DNA from: Eucommia ulmoides
Lineage: Eukaryota; Streptophyta; Magnoliopsida; Garryales; Eucommiaceae
Assembly (NCBI GenBank): GCA_016647705.1
Contig: CM028327.1
Span: forward strand, 41,788,517-41,852,516
Length of the DNA: 64,000 nucleotides
Direction: 5' to 3'
Shown: positions 10,673 to 22,260 of the stretch, piece after piece
How the letters are laid out: every line of letters starts with the position of its first letter
How positions within the stretch are numbered: position 1 is the first letter of the stretch
The notes under the pieces: generated by a model
Database searches by the model: none
Told to the model about the DNA's origin: nothing
Seen by the model: only the letters and a program-made list of their open reading frames with translations
Program-made: the position numbers and the translations under genes

Positions 10673-10852
10673 TATTACATACCAAACTAAACAAAATACT
10701 TGTAATAAATTCACAAATTTTTGTGAAACCCCACATGCCCCATGCTGATATATTTCATTTTACACTCCTTATTTATTTTTTAATAGAAATTAACATGCTT
10801 TGGTTCCACGTTATTACACTGCACACACCATTTTTAATTAATTATTTTTTAC

Positions 10853-11131
10853 TCATAATAATCGGTTTCTATGGCCCGGTTCACGGTCGTCGGCGAAGTA
10901 ACGGTGAGACGATGAATCTGAACTTTGGTTATAGTTTTTGTAGCTTTCATTCACATCATCATCTTCACTGGCGCCGGAATCATTTTTTTCAGCGATGCTA
11001 TTGCCAGAAGTGGAAGCAGAAGCATCGGAAAGCAGCCGGCGGTTGTTCAAGGGGAGGCTTTCTGCATGAGCATGGAGAGTGATCCCCATGATCAGAACTA
11101 GGGCAAGGAAGAGAACAAACACCTTCTTCAT
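10853..11131 (-). CDS. Small secreted peptide precursor, 92 residues
   Basis: ATG at 11131-11129, TGA at 10855-10853. Residues 1 to about 25 (MKKVFVLFLALVLIMG then ITLHAHA) form a clear signal peptide with a likely cleavage after AHA. The mature part is short, polar and rich in Ser, Asp and Asn, contains an acidic DDD stretch, and ends HRYFADDREPGHRNRLL. It has no cysteines, so it is not a cysteine-rich defence peptide. It could be the precursor of a processed signalling peptide, but I recognise no CLE, PSY, CEP, IDA or PSK motif. The frame is open 13 codons upstream, but that part probably lies in a 5'UTR intron: donor at 11240 (GTATGTG) and acceptor ending at 11154 (TTTCAG). A TATA box at 11286-11297 supports expression. 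Confidence 0.6.
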   Translation of the reverse strand: MKKVFVLFLALVLIMGITLHAHAESLPLNNRRLLSDASASTSGNSIAEKNDSGASEDDDVNESYKNYNQSSDSSSHRYFADDREPGHRNRLL

Positions 11132-11285
11132 TATAGTGATCTCTTTAATCAATCTGAAATCAAAAATCAAAATAGGGTTAAATTAGGATTCTACAATATA
11201 TATATATCTGAAGAAAGATGAATAGGGTTGCTGCACATACTTCTTTTGGTTTTGAGATTTTATGAGAATGAGGGTTCTAATGGCT

Positions 11286-11297
11286 GCATTTTATAGA
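11286..11297 (-). promoter_or_regulatory. TATA box for the secreted-peptide gene
   Basis: The minus strand reads TCTATAAAATGC, about 155 bases upstream of the ATG, leaving room for a short leader with an 87-base intron. Confidence 0.5.
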
Positions 11298-11329
11298 TGA
11301 ATTTAGATATTAATCATAGAAATACCCTT

Positions 11330-11790
11330 TCGTTTTGATAAATATTAAGGATGGTCCCCGTTATTTTCATAATATCTAATAAACTCTTTATCATTTTAAT
11401 TTAGTTACCTAAGACACTCTCTTTCACATTTTGTTGAAAGAAATATTTTTTTAACATTTGTTATTTCATATTTTCTATTTACTATTCTTTATATCTCTCT
11501 TGTTTAAAACTCTTTATTTTTTAAATTTGTTATTTTTATTCTTGATTTTTTTTTTTTTATAAAAATTTTGAGAAATAAAAGGTTAAAAAATCTATAAAAT
11601 AAAATAAAATAAAAAATTGTAAAATGGGATTTGATAAATAAATAAAAAAAGTTAAAATTTTCTTATTGTTTGATTTTATGTTTTTGTTTTTTTAATTTTT
11701 AATTTATTTTTTTCTATAAACACCATTTATGAAAAATAAAAATAAATAAATAAATAAAATAAAAGTAAGTAACAAAAACTAAATAAATAA
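11330..11790. repeat. AT-rich dispersed repeat, copy 1 of a local direct pair
   Basis: This resembles 12475-12960 in order and wording: a stretch on TCATTTTAATTTAGTTA, a CTCTCTTGTTT block, then TTTTTATAAACACCAT and an A-rich end. Both copies are in the same orientation, about 1.14 kb apart. Class unknown. Confidence 0.5.
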
Positions 11791-11824
11791 ATAAGAGAGC
11801 AAAAACAAGCGAAGGAACCTAAGA

Positions 11825-12000
11825 GATTTATATTAATCCGGTTGATAAGGGGAGGTGCCCTATTTCCTTATCAACCGGGGTTCGATTCTCCTGAGAGTAC
11901 TTCGTGAATTAAATCTTGAATGCACCAGGCTGACTGCTGATGTGGGGAAGTGCGCTCTTAAGATCGTTCGGGGATGTGATTAGTCAAAATGTGCATAAAA
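11825..12000 (+). mobile_element. SINE-like repeat (family S), best-structured copy
   Basis: It opens with a 13-base perfect inverted repeat, CCGGTTGATAAGG (11838-11850) and CCTTATCAACCGG (11866-11878), loop of 15. A pol III B-box-like GGTTCGATTC follows at 11879-11888. Then come GAATGCACCAGGCTGA, GCGCTCTTAAGATCGT and TGATTAGTCAAAATGTG. At least twelve further copies in the window share this order on both strands. Confidence 0.6.
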
Positions 12001-12474
12001 TGGCCCGAACAACACCTTATTGTAAAACCATAAGAAAAAAAAATAAGGGGAAAAAACTGATAAAATGACGTATTTTCGGGTTGAGGGCATAAACATAATT
12101 GCATAATATATATTCATTTAATTTTTAATTTAGATAAAGTTGAGGACAAAAGAATTATTATTATTATTTTTATGGCAACAGGTTTATGTGGTAATTTTTA
12201 TATATAAGGAGGTATCAATGGAACTTTAAAAAATATAAGAGGATGTCTATCATAATTTCCTATAAGCATTAGGGAACCAAGGGTTTTTAAGTGGATCACT
12301 CACAAAGGTTTTGTGCCATTAGCCACCATGATTAGGATTTGACAACTAAGGATTTCATGTCTGGATTTTGATTTGTTTAATTAAATAATAATTATATCAT
12401 AGTTTAATATTTTCACAAGACAATTAATCATGGATCATATGATTTTAAATCTGACTCCCACTAGTTTTGTCAAA

Positions 12475-12960
12475 TATAAAGACATCCTTAATTATTTTTA
12501 TAATACTTAAAAAATTTTTTATCTTTTCAATTTGGTTATTTAAAATCTTTATAATTTTTTATTGACAAAAATACTCTCGCAACATATATCTTTTATTGGT
12601 TAATTTCATATTTGTTTATTTTTTATTCTCTCTCTTGTTTTTATATTTTTTATTTTTTAAATTTTTTATTTCTCACTGTGTTTTTATTTTTTGATATAGT
12701 ATTTGAGGAAAAAAAATGGAAACTAAAAAAAAGAAAGAAAACCCGGAAAAAAAAAATATATATGATTTGAAAAATTAAAAATATTTTTTTTATTATTTTT
12801 TGTTTTTAAATTGGAATTTTTATATTTTTTATTTTCTAACTTTCTATCTTTATTTATTTTTTTATAAACACCATATACAAAAAATAAACAAATAAAAATA
12901 AAACATCTTGAAAAAAATAGAAAATAAGATAATAGAAAACATAAAATAAAAATAAAAACC
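12475..12960. repeat. AT-rich dispersed repeat, copy 2 of a local direct pair
   Basis: Diverged copy of 11330-11790. Short ORFs on the minus strand here are low-complexity Phe/Tyr/Ile strings and not genes. Confidence 0.5.
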
Positions 12961-15900
12961 AAAATTGGACAATAATAGAATAAGAAAAAATATGTTTCAA
13001 ATGTATTCTTATCAACAAAATGTAACAAGCGGTGTTTAAGATATCATAAAAAATATAGATGGTAACCGTAATGTTCGTCAAAATGATAGAGCATATCTTC
13101 TTGCATTAGAGCTCACTATATGAAGAAAAAAAAAAGTACAGTAAATTAATGATTATATATGTGTGTGATTAGTTATAAAATTTTGGGACGTTTACTATTC
13201 AATTTCAAATGGGTGTTGAAACTACCGATCAAACTCAACTGTCTTTTTTTTTTAACCAATCAAGTCTATTGTCATTTTGTGGAGTAATTTATCCCTACTA
13301 ATGAATCGTTACCTTCCATGTACGGATTGTCACCCTAAAAGCGTGAAAACAAATAAAATAATAAACTATCGAAACTAAAAATGAAACTTACAATTTCTCT
13401 CAATTGTAATTATTGTTAACGATTTTCTTAAATCAAAATGATCTATAAATCACGATCTTCAAAATGAGATATTAATATACTTTTTTTGGAAATTTTCGAT
13501 TACAATGTATGTGAATGTTGTAAATGACATTAATTTTGATATTAATATTATATATAATATCACTATAATCTTAATGTCCCTGAATGTTGAATATAACATT
13601 CAATGCAATAGAAACTGATAATATCAATTAATGTTAATAATAGCATAACATGACTTACCGATAACACATATGTTTTGGTAATGTGTAGGAACGTGTTGAA
13701 TATAACACGAATATGAAAGCTAAATTTTCTGGAAGTAACATGTTGAATGTAACATGAATCTGAAAACTAATTAATGTAATATCATTTTGAATATTTTATT
13801 CAGACGAATTTGTATATATATAATTAGATCGTGCATAACAAAAGTTATCTTAATTTTAATAAAATGATTTTGTTGTGAAAACTATTATATATGAGAACAT
13901 CGACTAAATATGAAAAATCTCAATACCACAGATCTTGAAAGGGAAAATCTAGAAAATCTGATGGTTTTAAATTTAGGACTGGATGGTTAAAAAGAACTAC
14001 ACTACATAATTGTTTGGTTCATGTTAAAACAATTGAGGTTAACTGGTAATATCATACTTAATTTGGGTTCAGTCAGTAATTTTTCCTAAATTTTTTAATT
14101 GATGTTATTGGAATTTAAGTGGAATAACTTTCAACTATCACATTATACCAATGATAATTACAATAATAGTGCATAACTATTGTTTGGGATTTTATTTTTT
14201 GAAAAATTATTAAAATGTCCTCTAGATGAATGACTTATAATTTTTCAATTTATTTTTTACATATAATTTTTATTTTTAAAATATTTTTTATTTTTCAACT
14301 TATAATTTTATTAAACCTGTGATTCAAATCACATACCAGTCGTTTGGGAAGTAAGACTTATCATTAAATTACTCCTTAAATCACTTAAATCGATCGAGTT
14401 GATATTCACTAAATGTGAATTTGTATTTGATATCATAATTATGATTTGTATTAAAAACCAAGTTGCGCTATGATAAACTTAAAAAAAAATATAAATTATA
14501 AATAAAAAATTATATAATAAGAATTTTAAATAGTGTCCCGCTGAATCGAAGCGAACTCAGTGTAATATAAAAAATAAATAAATAATTTTTTTAAAATTTT
14601 GTACCTTTGAATCAATTTAAGTAAAAAGTGAAATGAATGATTTAAAAAACGAATAGAATTGTGATTATTGAAGTGTGCTTGACAACCTAACAAGTTACTG
14701 CAAGTTGTTAGATATCCTCTCAGATTTACGGGTCTCTGAACAGTGAGACAAGTAACTTTTGTCAATCTCCACTGTGTTTTGCTAGTTTTTGGAGTCTAGA
14801 AAAGACGTGTCTCATATGTAATGCCCAAGGGGGACACAATTATTTATCTAGGATTAAAGCCCAAAACTTTCATTCTACTTACATTACATTTTGGGAAATT
14901 TTTTGAGTCTCAACATTTCAAAAATTACTTTCTACGTTCCATGTCCTATTTCATATGTAAAAAAATTATTATTACAGGACCTCATAAAATGATATTTTTA
15001 TGGGATGGTACTTTTTGAAAAAAATTTCCTTACATCTTTTACACCAAACCTTTATGTCAGTTATTCATCCTCATATTTTTATTTTTATTTTGAAAAGTTA
15101 TTGAGATTTTAATTTCTCTATTTATGTAACTCGTTATATTCATATTTTTCAATTTTTTTTTTTTTTTAATTTAATTTTGTTTTTGTAATTAAGACATAGA
15201 GCGAGGGTGGGATATCAGGTATAGGGGTGGGGGAACGGGGTGCAACCCTATCTTCTGGGTTGCATGGGCTACCAGTATGGCAACCCTCTTTTTCAAAATT
15301 GGCCATTGTATGGCCGGTTTAAAAAAAAATCAAATTTTAAATCCAGTTATGGAAAGGCTAGTTAGTGCTAAAATGGGATTAAAGTTGAATTGAACCTTAA
15401 CCAAAAAATTTCAACACTTTTAAGCACTAAAAGTACAAAGAACTCAGGATAACTGAATAGGGCATTTGCTTAGGTTCAAAAGAACCATGGACCTAACAAA
15501 ATTTAAAAAAATAAAAAAAAAACAGAAAAAGAAAGAAAGCAAAAAAGGGGAGCCATCTCCACACGGAGAAAACCCAAATCCAACAATGAATACCTTTAAA
15601 GAATTATGGTTAGAACAGCTTACCTAATATTATCAAAGTATAAAAGTATAAACACAACTATTTTGTATCGAGTCAAAATATCATAAGTACCATCACCACT
15701 AAGATATATATTTCTTTTTTTGAAATTAAACAAATTCTCCATGATAGAATATCAAGTATGATCGTGTTCATGACCTTATTATTTATAATAAGTCCCCTCG
15801 TAGTTGTTACCCCATCTTACACTAGTGGATTCGAGATTCACTATTCTCAATGAGAAAATATTCCACAAACTAATCTAACCAAATTATTAAGTCTAGATGT

Positions 15901-16064
15901 AATAACTTTATCAACTAAAAAGAATAAATATATTAGTTAACAAATGTCTTTGATCCCACTCCTTTTAATTATCATTAAAAAAAAAAAAAAAAACTAAATA
16001 TCCATATTAGCTTAACAACACTATAATATATGTATTGCTAATAAGTAAAATATAAAAAATACCA
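12961..16064. other. AT-rich intergenic DNA, no gene seen
   Basis: I see no convincing coding region, RNA gene or complete transposon. Short ORFs at 14526-14765 and 14821-15018 have no recognisable domain and no codon signal. A slightly GC-richer patch lies at 15195-15320. Confidence 0.5.
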
Positions 16065-16740
16065 TTTTATTAAGAAAAAATACGTTTTAAACCCTCTAAC
16101 TATTGACACGTTTTTATATAGTCCAATAATTTTTTTTTGTTAAAGTTTAAACCCTTTAAATATGCACTCAGTTTTAAATGATCATTTTGTTATAATTTAC
16201 ATTCAATTTAACAGAAATGAAGGGTAAAACGGTTTTTTACTATTTTTTTTTTCTCTCATTTTCTTTCTTTTTTTTTTCTTTTTTATTTTTCTTCTTCACC
16301 GTCTCTCTCTCTCTCTCCCACTCAACCGTCTCTCTCTCTTCCTCCTTCCCTCCCTCTTCCGGACAGACATCACCCCTTGTTACGGGGGTGGTTCACGTGT
16401 TGTTCTTCTTGTAGATTTGACACGATACCCAATCATCAAGCTATAAATAACAACCATTCAAAAATAAACAAATTTTTCTTACCCCTCATTTCTGTTAGAG
16501 AGGGAGGGTAAAGAAGAAAAAAAAAAAAAAAAAGGAAAGAAAAGGAGAAAAATAAATTAAAAAATAAAAGAACATTTTACTCCTCATTTCTGTTAGATTA
16601 GATGAAAAATGTAATAAAAAGATCATTAAAAATCAAGCGCATGCTTAGAGAGGTAAAACTGAAACGAAAAAACTTATTGAACTACATAGAAATGTATTAA
16701 TAGTTAAAGGGTTTAAAATGTACTTTTTTCTTTTTATTAA
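16065..16740. mobile_element. MULE-like long-TIR non-autonomous element
   Basis: The element is 16074-16731. The repeated 9-mer TTTTATTAA at 16065-16073 and 16732-16740 is an exact target duplication. The terminal inverted repeats are about 150 bases long: the left arm has TACGTTTTAAACCCTCTAAC and the right arm its inverted counterpart ending AGGGTTTAAAATGTACTTTT. Nine-base duplications with long TIRs fit Mutator-like elements. The core is CT-rich (16230-16340) and GA-rich, with no transposase. Confidence 0.75.
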
Positions 16741-17339
16741 TGAATACTTGAGAACGTCGTTTTACAGAAGTACCACTAAAGTAATACTAAATCGACTCTA
16801 ACACTCATTTCCAACATTTAATCATTAGATTTTGGTCTTAATATGCCTTTTCGAGTTACTAGATAAGTATGATCGGTTCATATTTTAATAACATAATCTT
16901 TTTTACTATCTATTCAATAAATCAGAACATATTTTACATTTGAGACATTTTTGACCCCTGGATTAAATATTTGACGGTCAAAATTAAACAATTCCAAGAG
17001 ATATTTTTAGACCTTGGATTAGATCCAATGGTTGAGATTAAACAAAAATTTAATTGTTATAATTTTATATCATATTATCTCTAACAAATTAACAATTTAT
17101 ACCAAAATATCTCACCAAAATCTATATAATATTTAAGACATAAGAAGTTTTCAAAGGAGTTGCCCAAAAACTTTATACTCCCACTTCTAAGATTAATAAA
17201 TTAATTTTTTTTAACCTTTCGAATTTTATATTTATAATTAATTGATTGTTTTTTACACATAAATTAGACAATTAATATAGTGTATTTAGGCAAGGAGAAT
17301 GCTTAATAAAATTATAAGATTAAAAGTTAAATATTGTCA

Positions 17340-17450
17340 ATCAGGATTTGACTCTTATACACTTCAGGAATTATCAGCCCGATGTGGAGAAGTGCGCCAT
17401 TAAGATCGCTTCTCCAACGATTACTCAAGGTGTACATAAATTGGTCCACT
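17340..17450 (+). mobile_element. SINE-like family S, partial copy
   Basis: Shares CAGCCCGATGTGGAGAAGTG, CGCCATTAAGATCG and a GTACATAA end with the copy at 11825-12000. Confidence 0.45.
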
Positions 17451-17569
17451 GTGGAAAAAAATAAATAAATTAAATACTAAAATTGATAGGACTAAAATTT
17501 AAAAATGGGACTATAATGAATATTGGGCTTGGAGGGTTAATCGAGCTGAGTCTGCTTATCAGGCGGGCC

Positions 17570-17577
17570 TATATAAA
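17570..17577 (+). promoter_or_regulatory. TATA box and site II-like motifs of the tail-anchored gene
   Basis: TATATAAA about 210 bases before the ATG at 17786. Just upstream are TGGGCTT and CGGGCCT, which resemble site II (TGGGCC/T) promoter elements of widely expressed plant genes. Confidence 0.5.
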
Positions 17578-17785
17578 CTGGACTATGCAAAAATGGCTGA
17601 AGATCAGTCCATGATCCACGAATCTTCTACGAGTTGGGCAAAGAAATTCTACAAAAACGTTTCCGCGGGAACGAAGACGTTTCGATTTTCACGCAATTTG
17701 AACTTGTGAATGCAAATCTATATATAGATCTGCAGTGCTCAACTGATTATCGATCGAAAGTTCAAAAATTCCCGCCATCTACACC

Positions 17786-18842
17786 ATGCAAAGGAGAGAT
17801 CCGTTGCAAACTCCGCAGAAGGAGCATCTTCTCGTGAATCGGAGATCGAAGTCCGGCTCCGATCACTCTAAGAAGCCTCAGAAGGTACAATCGGAACCGG
17901 CAACATGCTATACACTGATACACATCCAAACTCGCACACTGTCCGTCTCTAATTTTGCCTATTACTTATTTCGTATCGTGTTCATCTTTTTGTAATCGCG
18001 TCTTATTAATCGTCTAGTTTTTTTTTATGCAGATCAGCAAGAAATGCTTGGATTCTGTGTTTACAGCTGTTTCAGAAGAAATGCTGTTGGAATCACCGAA
18101 GGACTCGATCGATATCTCATCGATCTCGGAGATTTCTGACGATAATCAACTCGGTGATCCCGGTGAGGTAAACGTTGCATTTCATTTCCGAATTAATTGT
18201 TCTTTGGAGTCGATATGATCATCATCGCTAGTCTCAATTTCGCTAGGTTTCTTTGTCTTTGCCGTAATCGCGAGCGGAACTATTTCCATATTTTTCACGT
18301 TTCAATCTAAAAGAAAAACTAATCAATGTTCGATTCTTATTGTGTGTTTAACCTTTAGAAGCTCTCGATTGCTTCAGCGTATGAATATCGGTTAATTTCT
18401 GTTTCAGAGCTTCATCGCTTCACCTTCATCGACGACTATGTCTTTGTCCAATCTTACATCATTTTCTTCGACGATCACCGCCGAAAAGGATGATGCAGGT
18501 GATATTTCAAACCACCAGCGTCAATCAGCGGCTCTTGATTTTCCAATAACCTCTTCCATGGAGGCAGAGATGATTGCGAAGCGTCTCAAGGAAGGTCGAC
18601 TTCAGATCCTGAATTCAACCGATCTGGATATCGACTCGAAGAAGCTTCTGGATCTTATGATAAACTTCGTGATTCAGGAGTTCCATAGCTTACCTGAAGA
18701 GAAGGATCGGTTCACTGAACTCGCTTCAAAGAAAGCTCGTATTGCGTTTGTGGGTTTTGCACTGTGGATCCTTACTGTTTTGGCAATTCTCTTCTTCAAT
18801 TCAGGGAGCATGAGCTCTTCATATCAACCTCCTCCAACTTGA
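17786..18842 (+). CDS. Tail-anchored protein ending PPPT, putative plant KASH protein (SINE3/4-like)
   Basis: Three exons: 17786-17884, 18033-18167 and 18408-18842. Both introns have GT-AG ends and lie in phase 0, and the sum gives 222 residues. The N-terminal half is basic then acidic and Ser-rich (SKSGSDHSKKPQK; IDISSISEISDD). A conserved-looking block with EAEMIAKRLKEGRL follows, then helical sequence. One transmembrane helix lies at about residues 190-208 (IAFVGFALWILTVLAILFF). A 14-residue tail ends PPPT. A single C-terminal membrane helix plus a short lumenal tail ending in x-x-P-T is the defining layout of plant KASH proteins (WIP, WIT, SINE), which bind SUN proteins across the nuclear envelope. 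Arabidopsis SINE3 and SINE4 are similarly small. There is no ARM domain, so it is not SINE1/2. The gene model is strong; the KASH role is inferred from the tail. It could instead be another tail-anchored membrane protein. Confidence 0.75.
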
Positions 18843-19553
18843 AGCTTTGATCTGAAGCACTCTAATGGCTGACAGCTCTTGAATGGTAAGATATTTTTGC
18901 TTCTCAGCTATATAGTAGTCTGTTTAGCATTTTGCTCAACATTTTGCATTTCAATCATGAACATGCTCCCTTCAATTGATTTGGTTCGTGGCTTTCATGA
19001 GATCATGATCGGATCGTTTTCATTGAATTTTGATTTTTATGCAAAGCGAAATCCATCTTGCTCTGAATTTTCGCTTTATGTATATTTTGATAGCTATAAA
19101 GACTAGCTATAAATTTGTGTGTTTAATGTGCATATATCAATATATAGCCGTGCGAATATATAAATGAGAAGTAACCCTAGATTTGGGAGGGACGGTCATA
19201 CACCCCGAACTAGATTAATCTCACACCATGTGTGTGTGGGAACACTCGTGAGTATACAAAAAAAAAAAAAATAACTCAAGACTTCTAGCCTTGCAGTTTT
19301 ATATTTTGTTTCCCTAGTGGGAGGTCTAATGTTCAAAAAAACTTCTCTAATTTTTTGTTAAAAAAAGTAGTTGCATATAAATAATTAGGGAATAGCTTGT
19401 GGTTGAAGACGTTATTTTTGTTAAAATTTTAGTTACTAAGAAATAGTTAATGTATATTTAATCTATCAATTAAATTTATTTGGTATTATTTAAAGTTGGT
19501 CATGTTTGGTCGAAAAGACAAATTATACAAATTAAATTAAAAGTTTAAAGAGT
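18843..19553. other. 3' flank of the tail-anchored gene
   Basis: A GTAAG at 18886 (after CTTGAATG) could be a 3'UTR splice donor. The stretch 19170-19260 resembles fragments at 39540-39640 (CACACTCATAGAGAATATGA type), probably a dispersed repeat. No further gene seen. Confidence 0.4.
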
Positions 19554-20629
19554 AATATGATGGGTTAATTTTACTTTGCACCCATGCAATTAGACTAATG
19601 CACTTTGTGTTCTTGTGTTATTTTCGTCCCCACTTATATTTTTTGTGCTTAAAATTTAAGTGCAACGGTTAAAAATTTAATAAAACTGAGAGTATTTTTA
19701 TCATTTTAATTCAAAAATAAGAATAATTTTGTTATTTTGTTCCAACTTATTCAATAGAGGGTCTATTTGCAAAAAAATTCAAAACATAAAGGGTCAAAAT
19801 GATTTTCTTACAAAATCCCTTACAAATCTTCTTCATGTTGCTACTCTAGAGAGAGAAAGAGAGTGTACACGATTTGAGGGTATAAATTATTTTTGTAGGG
19901 TTAATCATTTTTTTTTTTGTTTTTTAAGGGTAATTTTGGTAGTTCATTTTTAGCCTATAGATTTTTTATTTTTTTTATTTTTTATGGGTAGATGGTGTTC
20001 TGTCCAAAAAAAAAAAAAACTTGGGCCTGTGGCCCATTTTAATTCAATTCTTAAAATTGAGGTTAGGGCTATATCCTATTTTAATTTATTTCTTAAAATT
20101 GAGATTAACTTCAATTATTTCTTAAAAAATAGATCCAAACTTCGAATCTACATATACTTGCTATATTTGAGCAATGATCATTTATGAGTGTGTGTGTGTA
20201 TATATATATAAGATAGAGAGAGGAGAGGAGATGCGTGGTGGTGGTTGTGATTCAGAGCAGCGGGGGTTTGGCATGGCCGTAGTGTTTTGGCATAGATGGT
20301 TGGCGTGGTGGATGGGTGGGTGGTGGCGGTGGGAAGATGAAGATGATGATGGGGATGTAAACAAGAGAAATATACACTATGACTCCTAAGTTTTGGATTA
20401 GTATTAAAATAATTCCTTTTAAAAAGTTTAAAGGGTATAAATGTTATTTACCATTAATAACTTGATTTTTGGTGACATTTATCCGTTGGCCATTAAGGTT
20501 AATGAAAAAACTTAATCTTGTACTTAAGTTTTAACCACAGCTGTATAAGTGGTGACGAAAAATATAGGGGTGCAAAGTGAAATTCACTTTGACCACATGG
20601 GTGAGAAGTGAAATTAACCCAATGTGATG
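19554..20629. mobile_element. Long-TIR element with 9-base target duplication, G-rich core
   Basis: The element is about 19563-20620. Flanks are AATATGATG (19554-19562) and AATGTGATG (20621-20629), 8 of 9 identical. The ends are inverted: GGTTAATTTTACTTTGCACC at left and, at right, the complement of GGGTTAATTTCACTTCTCAC. The arms extend over 100 bases and include a CCCCACTTATA motif. The core at 20215-20360 is unusually G-rich (GTGGTGG, GGGTGGTGGCGG) with a GAAGATGATGATGG run, which may be a captured host fragment. MULE-like by duplication length. Confidence 0.65.
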
Positions 20630-20989
20630 AAAGCCAAATAGTACGGTACAAAATACAAGAAAATGTAATTTAATTCAATCCTTAAATTAGTTGGAGTGAA
20701 TAAAATTTGGGCAATAATTTTTCTTTTAAAAATTTCTGAAAGCAATCTCATCTATCAAAAATGATCTCAAAAATTAACCAAAACACATTTTCAAATGTAG
20801 TCCTCAGCTATAGAGTTCCTTGTGCCCAGGGAGACTCAATCCCCCCTTGAAATTTCTAAAATTTTAGCTATTGCCCTATACTTTTAAAAAATTAATTAAA
20901 ATTTACATGAGCTCCCCTGAATTATAAAAATACTTAATAAACTTCCTAAAAAACATTAACCCATCAATTAATTTTCTCAATCCGGCGCC

Positions 20990-21160
20990 TGATTTATTAT
21001 TGAATTCCATATCGATGTTGGACCATTTCCCTAATATCCGTTCACAATGGTTTGTCAAAATTCACCCTGCGCGTGAGGAGCATATAGAATCCCACATTAC
21101 TTATGTTACCTGATCGTTAACTATATATAAAACTTAAGACAATTTTTCTCTTACAAGACA
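20990..21160 (+). repeat. Dispersed repeat D, copy 1
   Basis: Contains TGTTGGACC, ATATCCGTTCACAATGG, AATTCACCCTGCGCGTGAGG and ATAGAATCCCACATTACTTA. The same string of motifs occurs at 47850-47920 plus 48558-48715. Class unknown. Confidence 0.5.
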
Positions 21161-21689
21161 TTTCTGGAGATTGAGTTAGGTCCATTAGGCTTCATAACGT
21201 GGATTATATCTATTACTTAGAATAATATTAAAGTGTCTTCCTCAACAGTGTAAACCCCTCACCAACCTGATTAGAAGTGATCACAGTGATTGATTGATTG
21301 ATTGATGCGCTCCGGTAGTTAAAATGGCTGTTTCATACTCAAGTTTCATCTGTATAATGCTTCTAACGGTCTCTTCTATCTATTTTTCCCCCTTTCTTTG
21401 TTCCTATAGGTTAAAGCTTCTATCATTATGTTAACCTTTTCCTTTCCATTTGGCTCGGCATTAGGTTATATTATCTTATGCCAATATTAGGTACTTCATT
21501 GACAATCTAGATGATAAAATTAGAAATTGAGTGGATATTAAGGTTTTGTTTGGATCGAAAGAAATGCGGGAAGAAGTGGATAGAACAGAATATGGTTTTC
21601 CTCACATCAGAGATTCTCCTTGACTAAAAACTTGTTGGAAGGTTCTATCTTAAAAAATATATGGTATCAATTGGAGTAATTTTTTTGAT

Positions 21690-22260
21690 TTATATAGTAG
21701 TTTGGGTACTCTGAAATGATCGATGTAGGACAGAAATCTAACACTTGTTCTTAAGTGTAATCCTTGGTTTGCACGGATGATTTGATTACGAAAAAATGAT
21801 AAGAAATTTGCAACTTGACTTGCATGGATGATTTGACTACGACGAAAGAGGTGAATTCTTATAATTTCAACTCTGATACTATTTTTGGATGATTTGACTT
21901 ATATAGTAGTTTGGGCATGTAATCGAGTTGAGACATGAATGTAAGATAATTAAAACATATGGTGTTAAGTGGAATACTTTATTTGACTTATATAATAGTT
22001 TGGATACTCTCAAATGATCTATGTAGAACAAAAATCTAACACTTGTCCATAAGTACAACCTCTGGTTTGTACGGATGATTTGACTATAAGAGAATTATGA
22101 AAAATGTACAACCCCCGAGTTGCACGAGTGATTGACTACGATGGAAGAGAGACGAATTTCCATAATCTTGATTATGATACCATGTTAGGATAATTTGACT
22201 TATTTAGTGAATTGGGCACTCTCGTGTAATCAGTGTGAGACATGAATCTCACATAATTAA
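21690..22260. repeat. Tandem repeat, about 290-base period
   Basis: TGACTTATATAGTAGTTTGG-type openings occur near 21692, 21895, 21982 and 22197. They alternate between a long module (GATCTATGTAG(A/G)ACA, CTAACACTTGT, TTTGTACGGATGATTTGACT) and a short one (GAGACATGAATCTCACATAA). Two long-plus-short units lie head to tail. A fragment recurs at 29530-29600. Confidence 0.6.

Noticed and set aside
11132-11170. Upstream in-frame start (MIFDFR) for the secreted peptide
   Set aside because: It would hide the signal peptide behind 13 charged or polar residues and lies in a probable 5'UTR intron.
12723-13081. Hydrophobic minus-strand ORFs that look like membrane proteins
   Set aside because: They come from A/T homopolymer-rich repeat sequence; Phe and Tyr strings are expected there.
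16217-16414. Phe/Ser-rich ORF
   Set aside because: Low-complexity CT tract inside the MULE-like element.
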